Shown here one piece after another: positions 1 through 8,576 of a stretch of 64,000 nucleotides of DNA. The position numbers and the translations under genes were made by a program. The first letter of the stretch is position 1. Every line of letters starts with the position of its first letter. The DNA is from Klebsiella oxytoca NBRC 105695 (lineage in GTDB: Bacteria; Pseudomonadota; Gammaproteobacteria; Enterobacterales; Enterobacteriaceae): NCBI RefSeq assembly GCF_001598695.1, contig NZ_BCZK01000001.1, positions 124,001-188,000 of the forward strand, in the 5' to 3' direction. A model generated the notes under the pieces. That model ran no database searches. It was not told the origin of the DNA and worked only from the letters and a program-made list of their open reading frames with translations.

Positions 1-600
1 CGGCAGGCGCAAATCGACGCCCTCGCGCAGTGGGGGGCAACGGCGAGCGTCGAGGAGTGCGAAACGCTGACCAAAGGCAAACGCCTCGACGAAATTGCCC
101 GCACCTGGTGCCGCCATTGCCAGCTTGAGCTTGTTCCGCAGCGGCTTGAAGCCGCGATATTGCAGCGTATTACCGGCCTGATCGCCGCCGAAGGCGAGCC
201 GATGCGCGGGGTGCATGAGGCGTTACGCTATTTTCGCCATGCCGGTTATAAAATTGCGCTCGCGACCTCCTCGTCCCGGCAGGTTATCGCCGCCGTGCTG
301 AACAAGCTCTCGCTCTGGCACTATTTTGATGTGATTTGCAGCGCGGATGATGAAGCGCAGGGCAAGCCGCATCCGGCGGTTTATCTGACGACGTTGGATA
401 AGCTTAATCTCGACGCCAGCCGTTGCCTGGTGATCGAAGACAGCTTCAACGGCTTTAGCGCGGCCCGGGCGGCGGGGATTGCCACAATAGTGATTGCCGA
501 AGATAGCCAGCACGCGCGTTTTCAGGCCGCCGCTGGCCGCTACCGGGCGCTGCCTGAACTGCTGGAAGTCCTCACCGCCGAACCAGAGGCGGTCGCATAA
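1..600 (+). CDS. HAD-superfamily phosphatase, 5' end outside window
   Basis: The reading frame is open from base 1, so the N-terminus, which should carry the DxD nucleophile motif, lies outside the window. The visible 199 residues contain the rest of a HAD subfamily IA hydrolase: the cap region, a Ser/Thr motif II (ALATSSSR), the motif III lysine region (GKPHP) and the acidic motif IV (VIEDSFNGFSAARAAG). This resembles beta-phosphoglucomutase-like sugar phosphatases such as HxpB/YniC. The substrate cannot be inferred. A strong hairpin follows directly, so the gene is probably the last of its transcript and separate from the enolase/ABC operon downstream. Confidence 0.8.
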   Translation, partial: RQAQIDALAQWGATASVEECETLTKGKRLDEIARTWCRHCQLELVPQRLEAAILQRITGLIAAEGEPMRGVHEALRYFRHAGYKIALATSSSRQVIAAVLNKLSLWHYFDVICSADDEAQGKPHPAVYLTTLDKLNLDASRCLVIEDSFNGFSAARAAGIATIVIAEDSQHARFQAAAGRYRALPELLEVLTAEPEAVA

Positions 601-680
601 CTCACGCTTTCGTGAGCGCAGAAAATCCCGGGATGTACACGGTCGGTCACTCTCTTTTCTGCGCTCACACCCTTTTTTCT
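601..680 (+). terminator. Terminator with nested, competing hairpins
   Basis: A small perfect hairpin (CTCACG-cttt-CGTGAG, 601-616) begins right after the stop codon of the HAD gene. Its 3' arm shares TGAG with a longer perfect 13-bp stem, TGAGCGCAGAAAA (613-625) pairing with TTTTCTGCGCTCA (655-667), which is followed by a T-rich run (CCCTTTTTT). The two cannot form at once. The simplest reading is a rho-independent terminator. Confidence 0.65.
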
Positions 681-814
681 CCATGCCGATCCGCCTCACA
701 TTTCACTCATCTTTTGTGAAAACAGTCACGTCTTGTTGTGCCAATGCCCAAATTTATTGCCTTGCTTAGCGGTGTTTGTCCGAGGCACTGCTACGTAATT
801 GTGCTTAGATTAGA

Positions 815-835
815 TATTGAAACATATTTTCAATA
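815..835. promoter_or_regulatory. Operator-like palindrome upstream of the enolase/ABC operon
   Basis: A perfect 8-bp inverted repeat, TATTGAAA-CATAT-TTTCAATA, ends 62 bases before the likely start of the enolase-superfamily gene. The GAAA...TTTC core and the spacing look like a binding site for a dimeric repressor (RpiR- or LacI-type sites have similar cores). No regulator gene is adjacent, so the protein is unknown. The site lies in an AT-rich segment where the promoter should be. Confidence 0.4.
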
Positions 836-897
836 ATGTGAAACCACTTTGCCGATTTGCTTCTATCGATCGGATTTGGCCGTGATAAGGATTGAGC

Positions 898-2052
898 ATG
901 AAAATTGAATCTGTGAATGTCACCGTTTTCCAGTATCCCACACGTCGGGTTTCCGACAGCGCCGGGCACTCCCATCCGGGGGCTGAAAGCATGGCCAAAA
1001 TGGCGATGCTGACCATCACCGCTGATGATGGGGCGCAGGGTTTTTCGTTTGCGCCTCCGGAAGTCGTGCGCCCGTTCGTGGTGAATACTTTTTTCCGCAA
1101 AGTGCTGGTGGGGCAGGACCCGTTTAACCGCGAGCGTATCTGGCAGGATCTTAACCACTGGCAGCGCGGTAGTGCACATCAGCTAACGGAGCGCGCGCTG
1201 TCGTTTGTTGAACAGGCGCTGTGGGATCTGATAGGCCGCAGCCTTAAGATGCCGGTTTACAAGCTGCTCGGCGGCTATCGCGACACCGTCCCGGCTTACG
1301 GCAGCACGATGTGCGGCGACGATCTGCCGGGTGGTCTGTCGACCCCGGAGGAGTATGCCGCCTTTGCCGAAAAGCTGGTCGCCCGCGGCTACAAGGCCAT
1401 CAAGCTGCACACCTGGATGCCGCCAATCTCTTTTGCGCCCAATCCCAAAATGGATATTAAAGCCTGCGCGGCGGTGCGCGAAGCGGTAGGGCCGGATATT
1501 GACCTGATGATTGACGGCTATCACTGGTACAGCCGCGCCGAGGCGCTGTGGATCGGCAAAGAGCTGGAAAAACTCAATTTCGCCTGGTTTGAAGAACCGA
1601 TGGAGGAGGATTCGATGTCCTCCTACGCATGGCTGGCGGAAAACCTGTCGATCCCCATCGTCGGGCCGGAGAGCTTCGGCGGCAAGCACCACATGCGCGC
1701 CGAATGGGTGAAAGCCGGAGCCTGCGACATTCTGCGCGCCGGCGCTAACGGCGTGGGCGGTATTACCCCGACCATGAAGGTCGCGGCGCTGGCGGAATCT
1801 TTCGGCATGGATTGCGAAGTCCACGGCAACGGCGCGGCAAGCCTGGCGGTGGTCGGCGCGATCCGCAACTGCCGCTGGTACGAGCGCGGCCTGCTGCATC
1901 CGTTCCTCGACTACGATGAACCGGCGGCTTATCTCAATAGCATTGTTGACCCGATGGATGACCAGGGATTTGTGCATTTGTCACAACGTCCGGGCCTCGG
2001 CGAAGACATTAATTTTGCGTATATCGAAGCCAATACCGTTAGCCACGACTGA
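898..2052 (+). CDS. Enolase-superfamily (mandelate racemase-type) enzyme
   Basis: A 384-residue member of the mandelate racemase/muconate lactonizing family, probably a cytoplasmic acid-sugar dehydratase or racemase. Metal ligands are recognisable as D206 (LMIDGYH), the E232-E233 pair (WFEEPM) and E258 (VGPESF). A His/Asp general-base dyad is formed by H309 (CEVHGNG) and D277 (CDILRAG). The other face carries K169-x-H171 (IKLHTW) rather than the common KxK. I chose ATG 898 over an upstream TTG (892) because AAGG at 887-890 gives a 7-base spacing. A peptide-type ABC transporter follows, separated by a BIME, which suggests the transporter imports this enzyme's substrate or a conjugate of it. 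The exact reaction cannot be assigned. Confidence 0.85.
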   Translation: MKIESVNVTVFQYPTRRVSDSAGHSHPGAESMAKMAMLTITADDGAQGFSFAPPEVVRPFVVNTFFRKVLVGQDPFNRERIWQDLNHWQRGSAHQLTERALSFVEQALWDLIGRSLKMPVYKLLGGYRDTVPAYGSTMCGDDLPGGLSTPEEYAAFAEKLVARGYKAIKLHTWMPPISFAPNPKMDIKACAAVREAVGPDIDLMIDGYHWYSRAEALWIGKELEKLNFAWFEEPMEEDSMSSYAWLAENLSIPIVGPESFGGKHHMRAEWVKAGACDILRAGANGVGGITPTMKVAALAESFGMDCEVHGNGAASLAVVGAIRNCRWYERGLLHPFLDYDEPAAYLNSIVDPMDDQGFVHLSQRPGLGEDINFAYIEANTVSHD

Positions 2053-2067
2053 TTCAAAAAAATAAAT

Positions 2068-2140
2068 GCCCGATGGCGCTGCGCTTATCGGGTCTGCGGC
2101 CCGGTAGGCCGGATAAAGCGAAAATGCCGCCATCCGGCAA
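2068..2140. repeat. BIME: inverted pair of REP elements
   Basis: Two REP-type palindromes in opposite orientation: CCCGAT...ATCGGG at about 2069-2094 and GCCGGAT...ATCCGGC at 2108-2138. They sit between the enolase-like gene and the binding-protein gene. Such elements usually stabilise upstream mRNA or attenuate downstream transcription; either could set different expression levels for the enzyme and the transporter. Confidence 0.8.
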
Positions 2141-2171
2141 CATGTACCCTACAGTACAGGCAAACAGAGAT

Positions 2172-3794
2172 ATGAAAAAAACCTCCCTACTGGCAGCGTG
2201 CTTATTCACGCTCGCCGTGTCGATGGGAAGCGGGGCGGCGGTGGCGAAAACGCCGCCCGATCAGCTCATCATCGGCATGAATATGAATAACTTGCTCACC
2301 CTTGACCCGGCGGCGATGACCGGTAACGAAGTGGTGGGAATCGTGGTCAACCTCTACGACTCGCTGGTGGAGCTTGACCCTGAACAGCTCACCAACGTTA
2401 AGCCCGCGCTGGCGAAATCCTGGGATATCAGCCCCGACGGCAAAACCCTGACCTTTCATCTGCGCGACGACGTTAAGTTTCACTCCGGCAACCCGCTGAC
2501 CGCCGCTGACGTGGTGTGGTCAATGCGGCGCATCCTGCACCTCAACCTGGCTCAGGCCTCGGTATGGAAATCCTATGGCTTCAGTAAGAAAAATATCGAC
2601 AGCCAGGTCAGCGCGCCGGACCGCTTCACGGTGCAAATCGAGTTACCCAAAGATAACGATCCGCAGCTGGTGATTTACTCGCTGGCGGCGCTGGGCAACC
2701 TCGGGGTGCTGGACAGTAAAACGGTGCAAAGCCACCAGCAGGATAACGACTGGGGTAACCGCTGGCTGACCACCCATGAAGCCGGTTCCGGGCCGTTTAC
2801 GCTGGAAACCTGGCAGGCAAAAGATGTGCTGCGCATGAAGCGCAATCCTGACTACTGGCGCGGCGAGGCGAAAATGAGCCGCGTGGTGCTGCGCCATTTC
2901 CAGGAGTCGCAAACCCTGCGTCTGATGATCGAAAAAGGCGACCTCGATATTGCCAACAATATGGCGGTTTCCGATATTAACGCCCTGCGCAGCGACCCGC
3001 AGCTGACCGTCGATGCGGTGCAGCGCGGCACCATGTACTACGTGGCGATGAGCATGAAAGAGGCGCACTTCGCCCAACCGAAAGTGCGCGAAGCGGTGCG
3101 CTATCTGATTGATTACCAGGGTATCAATAAAGCGCTGATGCCGGGCTACGGCGTGCTGCACCAGCGACCGATTAAGGCGGGCATGCCGTCTACGCTGCCT
3201 GACCCTGGCTATAAGCTGGACGTGGCGCGGGCGAAAAAGCTGCTGGCGGAAGCGGGTTATCCCAACGGCTTTGATACCACGCTGCGGGTCCTCTCCGATC
3301 AGCCATTTCTTAACATCGCTATCGCCGTGCAGTCGACGCTGATGCAGGCGGGGATTAACGCCAAAATCATCACCGGCACCGGTAACCAGATCTACGGCGC
3401 GATGCGCGAGCGTAAATTTGACCTGCTGGTGGGACGCGGCGGCAGCGGAATGGAGCCGCATCCGCACTCCAGCCTGCGCGCGCTGGTCTATAACCCGGAT
3501 AACAGCGATGAGGCGCGTCTGACCAACTTTCAGGGCTGGCGTACCGGTTTTTACGACCCGCAGCTCAATACGATGATTGACCAGGCCCTGCTGGAACGCG
3601 ATCCGCAAAAACAGGTGGCTGACTACCAGGCCATCCAGGCGCGCTACGACCAGCTGGTTCCGGCTTTAATTCCGCTTTCGCAGATGGTCGATTCCGTGGT
3701 GGTGCGCAACGAGGTACGAGAGTATCAGCCGCACCCCTCCGCCACCACTTTTCTGCGTGACGTCTATAAAGTCCGCGAAGGAGAGAAAGGATGA
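2172..3794 (+). CDS. Peptide-type ABC transporter substrate-binding protein
   Basis: A 540-residue SBP_bac_5 (DppA/OppA-type) periplasmic binding protein. The frame is open upstream to 2073, but ATG 2172 begins a textbook signal peptide (MKKTSLLAACLFTLAVSMGS, cleavage likely near AVA-KT), and the longer start would run through the BIME. The mature part has the family features: a YDSLVELDP segment near the N-terminus and the W.ISPDGKTLTFHLRDDVKFHSG motif region. The stop overlaps the next start (ATGA), which implies translational coupling with the permease. The ligand may be a di- or oligopeptide, an opine or a sugar-acid conjugate; the enolase-like neighbour favours a carboxylate-bearing compound. 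Confidence 0.9.
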   Translation: MKKTSLLAACLFTLAVSMGSGAAVAKTPPDQLIIGMNMNNLLTLDPAAMTGNEVVGIVVNLYDSLVELDPEQLTNVKPALAKSWDISPDGKTLTFHLRDDVKFHSGNPLTAADVVWSMRRILHLNLAQASVWKSYGFSKKNIDSQVSAPDRFTVQIELPKDNDPQLVIYSLAALGNLGVLDSKTVQSHQQDNDWGNRWLTTHEAGSGPFTLETWQAKDVLRMKRNPDYWRGEAKMSRVVLRHFQESQTLRLMIEKGDLDIANNMAVSDINALRSDPQLTVDAVQRGTMYYVAMSMKEAHFAQPKVREAVRYLIDYQGINKALMPGYGVLHQRPIKAGMPSTLPDPGYKLDVARAKKLLAEAGYPNGFDTTLRVLSDQPFLNIAIAVQSTLMQAGINAKIITGTGNQIYGAMRERKFDLLVGRGGSGMEPHPHSSLRALVYNPDNSDEARLTNFQGWRTGFYDPQLNTMIDQALLERDPQKQVADYQAIQARYDQLVPALIPLSQMVDSVVVRNEVREYQPHPSATTFLRDVYKVREGEKG

Positions 3795-4828
3795 GTACCG
3801 CAATCCTTGCGCCCGGCTCACGCGGCCGGCGCTTATCCAAACGGCTGCTGCAGGTGGTGATTACGCTGTTGGGCCTGCTGCTGCTGACCTTTACCATTGG
3901 CCGCGTCATGCCTATCGACCCGGTGCTGGCGATCGTCGGTCCGGATGCTGACCAGAGTACCTATCAGCAGGTTTACCAGCAGCTGGGGTTTGATAAATCG
4001 CTGACCACCCAGTTTGGCATCTATTTCGTCAACCTGCTGCACGGCGATCTGGGCAATGCGCTGCTGACCGGGAAACCGGTGGTGGACGATATTATCCGCG
4101 TCTTCCCGGCCACCATGGAGCTGGCGACGATGGCGATTCTCGTCGGCGCGGGTCTCGGAATTCCGCTGGGCGTGCTGGCGGCGGCGCGGCGCAATAGCGT
4201 CTCCGATTATGTGGTACGCATTATCAGCCTGGCGGGCTACTCGACGCCGATTTTCTGGGTCGGAATGATGGGGCTGCTGGTGTTCTATGCCTGGCTCGGC
4301 TGGGTGGGCGGCGCCGGGCGGGTAGACCTCGGTCTGGACGGCATTGTGCCGCGCCGTACCGGCCTGATGACCGTTGATGCGCTGCTGGCAGGAAACGGAC
4401 AGGTGTTCTGGAACGCCATTAATCATCTGATTCTTCCCGCCTCGCTGCTGGGTTTTCACTCGCTGGCTTATATCAGCCGTATGACCCGCAGCTTTATGCT
4501 GGCCCAGCTGTCGCAGGAGTTCATTATTACCGCGAGGGTGAAAGGGCTGACCGAGCGTCAGGTTATCTGGAACCATGCGTTTCGTAACATCCTCGTGCAG
4601 CTGCTGACGGTGGTGGCGCTGGCCTACGGCGCGCTGCTGGAAGGCGCGGTGCTGATTGAAACCGTCTTCTCATGGCCGGGTTTCGGCTCCTATCTTACCG
4701 GTAGCCTGCTGCTGGGCGATATGAATGCGGTGATGGGCTGCGTGCTGCTGGTGGGAGTGATCTTCGTGATGCTCAACCTGCTCTCCGACATGCTGTATCA
4801 ATTCTTTGACCCGAGGACAAAATCATGA
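3791..4828 (+). CDS. Peptide-type ABC transporter permease (DppB-like)
   Basis: A 345-residue inner-membrane permease of the DppB/OppB family. It has an N-terminal membrane segment (VVITLLGLLLLTFTIGRVMP), a periplasmic region, and the binding-protein-dependent transport domain with several further helices. The EAA-loop region lies around FIITARVKGLTERQVIWNH, the contact site for the ATPases. It overlaps both neighbours by four bases (ATGA), so it is translationally coupled within the operon. At 345 residues it is slightly longer than most DppB proteins, through its middle loop. Confidence 0.9.
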   Translation: MSTAILAPGSRGRRLSKRLLQVVITLLGLLLLTFTIGRVMPIDPVLAIVGPDADQSTYQQVYQQLGFDKSLTTQFGIYFVNLLHGDLGNALLTGKPVVDDIIRVFPATMELATMAILVGAGLGIPLGVLAAARRNSVSDYVVRIISLAGYSTPIFWVGMMGLLVFYAWLGWVGGAGRVDLGLDGIVPRRTGLMTVDALLAGNGQVFWNAINHLILPASLLGFHSLAYISRMTRSFMLAQLSQEFIITARVKGLTERQVIWNHAFRNILVQLLTVVALAYGALLEGAVLIETVFSWPGFGSYLTGSLLLGDMNAVMGCVLLVGVIFVMLNLLSDMLYQFFDPRTKS

Positions 4829-5730
4829 CCGTTTCTCTGGATTCGCCGCTTTCGGGCGGTGCGGGCGAAGGCCGTCAGCGGCTGCAACGCGCGGCGGCGC
4901 GGGCCGTCGGGTTTATCGGCAAAATGGCGCGCAACCCGCTAACGGCCATCGGCGGAGGAATTATCTTTCTGCTGCTGGTGGTGGCGATTTTCGCGCCGCT
5001 GATTGCGCCTTATAACCCGCTGGTGCAGGACCTGAACAGCGCGCTGGTCGCGCCGAATGCGCAGCACTGGTTCGGCACCGATGAGTTTGGCCGGGATATC
5101 TTTAGTCGCCTGGTGTACGGCTCGCGCATCACGCTCTATATCGTGCTGCTGGTCTCGGTGACCGTCGGTCCGCTCGGGCTGCTGCTGGGCGTCAGCGCCG
5201 GCTATTTCGGCGGTAAAGTCGATATGGTGCTGATGCGCGTCACCGATATTTTCATCTCCTTCCCGAGTCTGGTTCTGGCGCTGGCGTTTGTCGCCGCCTT
5301 AGGGCCGGGGCTGGAGCATGTGGTTATCGCCATCACGCTTACCGCCTGGCCGCCGATAGCCCGTCTGGCGCGCGCCGAAACGCTCTCTCTGCGCCAGGCC
5401 GATTTTATCTCCGCCGTTCGTCTGCAGGGCGCTTCATCGTCCCGCGTCCTCTGGCGCCATATCGTGCCGCTGTGTCTGCCCTCGGTCATTATCCGTATCA
5501 CCATGAATATGGCCGGGATCATTCTGACCGCGGCCGGTCTCGGCTTTCTCGGGCTCGGCGCGCAGCCGCCGGAGCCGGAGTGGGGAGCGATGATCTCCAG
5601 CGGGCGCACTTATATGATGGAGTGCTGGTGGGTCGTAACAATTCCGGGGCTGGCGATTCTGATCAACAGCTTAGCGTTCAACTTCTTAGGAGATGGCCTA
5701 CGTGACATCCTCGATCCCCGCAGTGAATAA
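4825..5730 (+). CDS. Peptide-type ABC transporter permease (DppC-like)
   Basis: A 301-residue DppC/OppC-type permease and partner of the preceding DppB-like protein. After a basic cytoplasmic N-terminus comes one membrane helix ([18 protein letters not shown]), then the DppC signature [21 protein letters not shown]. The transport domain holds the EAA loop near [20 protein letters not shown]. The start overlaps the previous stop (ATGA), and the 3' end overlaps the N-terminus of the ATPase gene, so all subunits come from one message. Confidence 0.9.
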   Translation: MTVSLDSPLSGGAGEGRQRLQRAAARAVGFIGKMARNPLTAIGGGIIFLLLVVAIFAPLIAPYNPLVQDLNSALVAPNAQHWFGTDEFGRDIFSRLVYGSRITLYIVLLVSVTVGPLGLLLGVSAGYFGGKVDMVLMRVTDIFISFPSLVLALAFVAALGPGLEHVVIAITLTAWPPIARLARAETLSLRQADFISAVRLQGASSSRVLWRHIVPLCLPSVIIRITMNMAGIILTAAGLGFLGLGAQPPEPEWGAMISSGRTYMMECWWVVTIPGLAILINSLAFNFLGDGLRDILDPRSE

Positions 5731-6565
5731 TGCTCCGCTGCTCGACGTGCGCGATCTGTGCGTCGACTTTGTTAACGGCAGCGCGGTGACCCATGCCGTG
5801 CGCGGCGTCTCCTTCCAGCTGGGGCGCGAAAAGCTGGCGATTGTCGGCGAGTCCGGTTCGGGTAAGTCCACCGTTGGGCGCGCGCTGCTGCAGCTGCATC
5901 CGAAAAAGGCCCGCGTCAGCGCCAGCCGGATGCAGTTTGCCGACCTCGATCTGCAGCATCTTAGCGAAGCGCAAATGCGCGGCGTACGCGGCAAACGTAT
6001 CTCTATGATTATGCAGGACCCGAAATATTCGCTTAATCCGGTGGTCTGCGTGGGTAAGCAAATCGCCGAGGCCTGGCTTACTCATCATCCCGGGCGCAAA
6101 GATGAGGCGAAAGCCAGGGCGCTGGAGATGCTGGAGGTGGTGCGTATTCGCCAGCCGGAGCGCGTTTATCAGCTTTATCCGCATGAAATATCCGGCGGAC
6201 AGGGGCAGCGCATCATGATCGCCATGATGCTGATTACCGACCCGGAGCTGATCATTGCCGATGAGCCGACCTCCGCGCTGGATGTGTCGGTGCGCCTGCA
6301 GGTGCTGGGCCTGCTGGATGACCTGGTTCAGTCGCGCGGGCTGGGGCTGATTTTTATCAGCCACGATATCAACCTGGTGCGCAGCTTCTGCGACCGCGTA
6401 CTGGTGATGTACGCCGGACGGGTAGTGGAGTCCATCGCTGCTAAAGATCTCGATAACGCCCGTCATCCCTATACTCAGGGATTGATTAACTCGCTGCCGG
6501 ATATGCAGCATCGTCGCCCGATACTGCCGGTGCTGCAGCGTCAGGCCAGCTGGTTAACGGAATAA
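5702..6565 (+). CDS. Peptide-type ABC transporter ATPase (DppD-like)
   Basis: An ABC ATPase of the DppD/OppD family of about 287 residues. It has Walker A (GESGSGKST), a Q-loop ([10 protein letters not shown]), the signature SGGQGQR, Walker B ([11 protein letters not shown]), the H-loop (ISHDINL) and part of the oligopeptide-transporter C-terminal region. An upstream ATG at 5693 touches the AGGAG sequence (5688-5692), leaving no spacing, so GTG 5702, with a 9-base spacing, is the better start. The gene overlaps the end of the permease gene. The C-terminal cysteines that bind an Fe-S cluster in some DppD proteins are absent. Confidence 0.88.
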   Translation: MTSSIPAVNNAPLLDVRDLCVDFVNGSAVTHAVRGVSFQLGREKLAIVGESGSGKSTVGRALLQLHPKKARVSASRMQFADLDLQHLSEAQMRGVRGKRISMIMQDPKYSLNPVVCVGKQIAEAWLTHHPGRKDEAKARALEMLEVVRIRQPERVYQLYPHEISGGQGQRIMIAMMLITDPELIIADEPTSALDVSVRLQVLGLLDDLVQSRGLGLIFISHDINLVRSFCDRVLVMYAGRVVESIAAKDLDNARHPYTQGLINSLPDMQHRRPILPVLQRQASWLTE

Positions 6566-6575
6566 GGAGCGGATG

Positions 6576-7349
6576 ATGATTGAAGTTCAACATCTCAACC
6601 TCGCGTTTGGCGAGGGGGAGAAGCGTAACCAGGTGCTGTATGACGTCAGTTTCCACGTTAAGCCCGGCGAGATCTACGGTCTGGTAGGCGAGTCCGGCTC
6701 CGGTAAAACGACGGTGCTCAAGTGCCTGGCGGGGCTGTTTACCCACTGGCAGGGGGAGCTGGCCATCGATGGTCAGCGCTTAGGGCATGAAATTAGCCGC
6801 AAGCGCTGCCGTCAGGTGCAAATGGTATTTCAGGACCCCTACGGATCGCTGCATCCTCGTCACACCATTGGCGATATCCTCGAAGAGCCGCTGCAGATCC
6901 ATCGTATCAACGACCGCGACCGGCGGATCAATGCGCTGCTGGACAAAGTTGGCCTCAACCGTGCCTTTCGCGAGCGCTATCCGCATCAGCTCTCCGGCGG
7001 GCAGCGGCAGCGCGTGGCGATAGCCAGAGCGCTGATTCTTGAGCCTCAGGTACTGCTGCTGGATGAGCCGACGTCGGCGCTGGATGTGTCGGTGCAGGCG
7101 GAGATCCTCAATCTGCTGGCAGAATTGCAGCAGGAGGCTAAGCTCACTTACCTGATGGTTACCCACGATCTCGGGGTTATTGCCCATTTATGCCAGACCG
7201 TGGCGGTGATGCAGTACGGGAAGATCCTTGAAACCCTGACGGTCGATGCGCTGGTCAGCGGCGAGGCGCGGACGGCCTATACGCAGATGCTGGTCAACGC
7301 CAGTCGGCAATATACGCGCGAAATGGCGCGCGAGGTGGCGACATACTAA
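6576..7349 (+). CDS. Peptide-type ABC transporter ATPase (DppF-like)
   Basis: The second ATPase of the transporter, about 257 residues, pairing with the DppD-like subunit. Walker A (GESGSGKTT), Q-loop (FQDPYGSLHP), signature (LSGGQRQR), Walker B (LLLDEPTSAL) and H-loop (VTHDLGV) are all intact. Two tandem ATGs occur; 6576 leaves 6 bases after the AAGGAG sequence and 6573 only 3, so 6576 is preferred. This is the last gene of the operon, followed by a hairpin. Confidence 0.9.
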   Translation: MIEVQHLNLAFGEGEKRNQVLYDVSFHVKPGEIYGLVGESGSGKTTVLKCLAGLFTHWQGELAIDGQRLGHEISRKRCRQVQMVFQDPYGSLHPRHTIGDILEEPLQIHRINDRDRRINALLDKVGLNRAFRERYPHQLSGGQRQRVAIARALILEPQVLLLDEPTSALDVSVQAEILNLLAELQQEAKLTYLMVTHDLGVIAHLCQTVAVMQYGKILETLTVDALVSGEARTAYTQMLVNASRQYTREMAREVATY

Positions 7350-7356
7350 GCTTTAT

Positions 7357-7392
7357 GGCGCATTGTCACGTGGGAAATGCGCCCATTTTATA
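7357..7392 (+). terminator. Likely terminator of the enolase/ABC operon
   Basis: A perfect 8-bp stem, GGCGCATT (7357-7364) with AATGCGCC (7376-7383), has an 11-base loop and is followed by CATTTTATAG. The U-tract is modest, so termination may be incomplete or rho-assisted. Confidence 0.5.
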
Positions 7393-7766
7393 GATAAAAC
7401 TTTGAAACGATATGTAGTTATAGTTATAAATATCGTCTATTAATGTAAATGTGGTATTTAGATCTAAAATGAAAGTATCTGTTGTGTGAATGCATCTTTT
7501 ACGAATTATAACTTGTATTTATTATTTTTTTTGAAATAAATAGCCAATTTCAATTTGAAGTACAAAATATTCCGTTCTGTAAATTCATTTAAACCTTGCT
7601 AATAACAAGGAAAAACTGCGTATTACGCCTCCAGATCTGCTGAGTAATAGAGTAAACTCGCCTGCGAATAATCTTAAGATGTCATCAACGTCATGGCGGA
7701 TTACCCTATTTATAGTAGGGTACCCCCTGCCGCTCATCCACGTGATTACTATTCTCAGAGAACAGG
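7393..7766. other. AT-rich intergenic region with a palindrome before the YqeI-like gene
   Basis: This spacer is markedly AT-rich compared with its flanks and holds no convincing gene. Close to the next start is an inverted repeat TACCCTA-tttatag-TAGGGTA (7702-7722), 44 bases before ATG 7767; it could be an autoregulatory operator or a hairpin in the leader. AT-richness and a ToxR-type regulator together suggest H-NS-style silencing, which is inference only. Confidence 0.5.
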
Positions 7767-8576
7767 ATGGAAAAAATATATACGATTAATGGAAGAATTG
7801 CCTTTTTTCCTCAGCGTAGCGCTCTAATACTTATTGCTGACGAGACGAAAACGGTTTCCTTAAATATGCCGGCCAGCCGCTGTTTATTACTGCTTATTCA
7901 GCATGATGGCAATACTGTTGCCCGCGAAACCTTTTTTGAGGAAGTGTGGATAAAGCATGGCGCCCAGGTAACCAGCAACGGTTTTTACCAGAATATTTCC
8001 CTGTTACGTCGGGCATTTAAGGAGCTGGGGGTAGACGAGGATATTATTATTACGGTGCCGAGGGTAGGCGTCAGGCTGGATGCAACATTAACGGTTACGG
8101 AATCTCAGCCGCGCGATGTAGAGAAGGCACCGACGGCGGAGGAGCCACAAGCGCCCGTTGACGAGCCTGTTCATAAGGAGGTCGCAGCTGCGAGTTTGCC
8201 CGAAAAAAAGCGGTTAAGGCCGCGACGCTCTCTTTTGTGGGGGCTTGCGGCGCTGCTGAGTTGTCTGGTTTGTGGATTTGTTGCGTGGCAAACAGAATTC
8301 GAATCTTATTTGCAAAGTTATTCGCCCATAATTGCTAAATTTTCGCAACAATGTCACTTCTTTGCCAATAATGACGTAGTTGACCATGTTCGTCATGTCA
8401 ATTTTATCAAGCGCAGTAAATTTGAATGCGAAGAATATCCATGGATTTATTTGACGCTTTATCCCGGGCAAGCGCGGGTGTCGGTGATTCGCTGCCGTCA
8501 GCCATTTAGTCAATGGCGTGATAATCAATGCCTCACCAAATATTACATTAAGGAGGTAGTCAATGCGCCGGCGTGA
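7767..8576 (+). CDS. Membrane-anchored ToxR/CadC-type regulator, YqeI-like
   Basis: A 269-residue protein with an N-terminal OmpR/ToxR-type winged helix (about residues 10-110; SLLRRAFKELGVDEDIIITV, then the wing GVRLDA). A charged, proline-containing linker follows, then one transmembrane helix (about 155-173, LLWGLAALLSCLVCGFVAW) and a periplasmic domain of about 95 residues with several cysteines. Length and layout match E. coli YqeI. Regulators of this type bind DNA while anchored in the inner membrane and sense periplasmic signals directly. The next gene overlaps it by 14 bases and probably encodes its membrane partner. The target genes are unknown. Confidence 0.8.
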   Translation: MEKIYTINGRIAFFPQRSALILIADETKTVSLNMPASRCLLLLIQHDGNTVARETFFEEVWIKHGAQVTSNGFYQNISLLRRAFKELGVDEDIIITVPRVGVRLDATLTVTESQPRDVEKAPTAEEPQAPVDEPVHKEVAAASLPEKKRLRPRRSLLWGLAALLSCLVCGFVAWQTEFESYLQSYSPIIAKFSQQCHFFANNDVVDHVRHVNFIKRSKFECEEYPWIYLTLYPGQARVSVIRCRQPFSQWRDNQCLTKYYIKEVVNAPA

